From Verrucomicrobiaceae bacterium (GTDB taxonomy: Bacteria; Verrucomicrobiota; Verrucomicrobiia; Verrucomicrobiales; V1-33), in assembly GCA_027486335.1 (NCBI GenBank), contig JAIXPK010000081.1, forward strand, positions 1 to 33,441: DNA of 33,441 bases. Direction: 5' to 3'. The notes under the pieces are model-generated. The model was not told the origin of the DNA. It saw nothing but the letters and a program-made list of their open reading frames with translations, and ran no database searches. The position numbers and the translations under genes were made by a program. Positions 33,412 to 33,441 of this stretch are shown in pieces (positions within the stretch are counted from its first letter, which is position 1; every line of letters starts with the position of its first letter).

Positions 33412-33441
33412 CTCAACTCTACCACGTCATCCCAGCGACGC

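Overview
The window looks like chromosomal DNA of a Verrucomicrobiota bacterium; a related planctomycete is less likely. This is judged from the gene families alone: a PF07638-type ECF sigma factor beside a membrane Ser/Thr kinase with TPRs, a sigma factor with a membrane-anchored C-terminal extension, secreted sulfatase and SASA esterase genes, a DUF6288-type PDZ/HEAT protein, and a secreted protein mixing SUMF1-fold and IPT/TIG modules. Starts mostly lack a clear Shine-Dalgarno sequence.

Layout. (1) 23-2593: ClpB disaggregase on +. (2) 2594-3297: no intact gene; about 2.7 copies of a 139/140-bp tandem repeat with an internal hairpin, further repeat-like DNA, and a possible gene scrap on -. 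(3) 3298-7437 (-): a 1379-aa exported protein of three SUMF1/FGE-like modules and five TIG modules, divergent from (4) an ECF sigma factor (7661-8251, +) and a 1424-aa transmembrane kinase (8376-12650, +). (5) 12777-13076 (-): small unknown gene. (6) 24068 to 13207 (-): a compact four-gene nonribosomal peptide operon: acyl-AMP ligase fused to a carrier protein, isocitrate lyase/PEP mutase-fold enzyme, two-module NRPS (C-A-T-C-A-T-TE), and Sfp-type phosphopantetheinyl transferase. (7) 24254-24735 (-): broken remains of what looks like an AbrB-type antitoxin and a coupled small ORF. (8) 33411 to 24733 (-): a probable operon of membrane-tethered sigma factor, TlpA-like thioredoxin, FGly sulfatase, DUF6288 protein and tandem SASA esterase, all but the first with signal peptides.

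How the genes work together. The NRPS operon is the most interesting system. Its two adenylation pockets read by hand as DLTKVGHVGK (Asp-like) and DAFWLGGTFK (Val-like). The NRPS begins with a condensation domain, and the upstream gene is a stand-alone ligase-carrier protein closely resembling oxalyl-CoA ligases. The simplest model is therefore a short N-acylated Asp-Val product released by the thioesterase, with the operon's own transferase priming the carriers. The lyase-fold enzyme may supply or modify the acyl starter; oxalate made from oxaloacetate is one testable idea. The right-hand operon looks like export and breakdown of sulfated, acetylated glycans under its own sigma factor.

Base composition differs: ClpB and the right-hand operon are both strongly C-rich on the + strand although coded on opposite strands, while about 3.0-24.7 kb is mixed. 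Repeats lie at the left edge of that block and a truncated gene at its right edge, suggesting an inserted or rearranged segment. No rRNA, tRNA, CRISPR array, transposase gene or convincing rho-independent terminator was seen.
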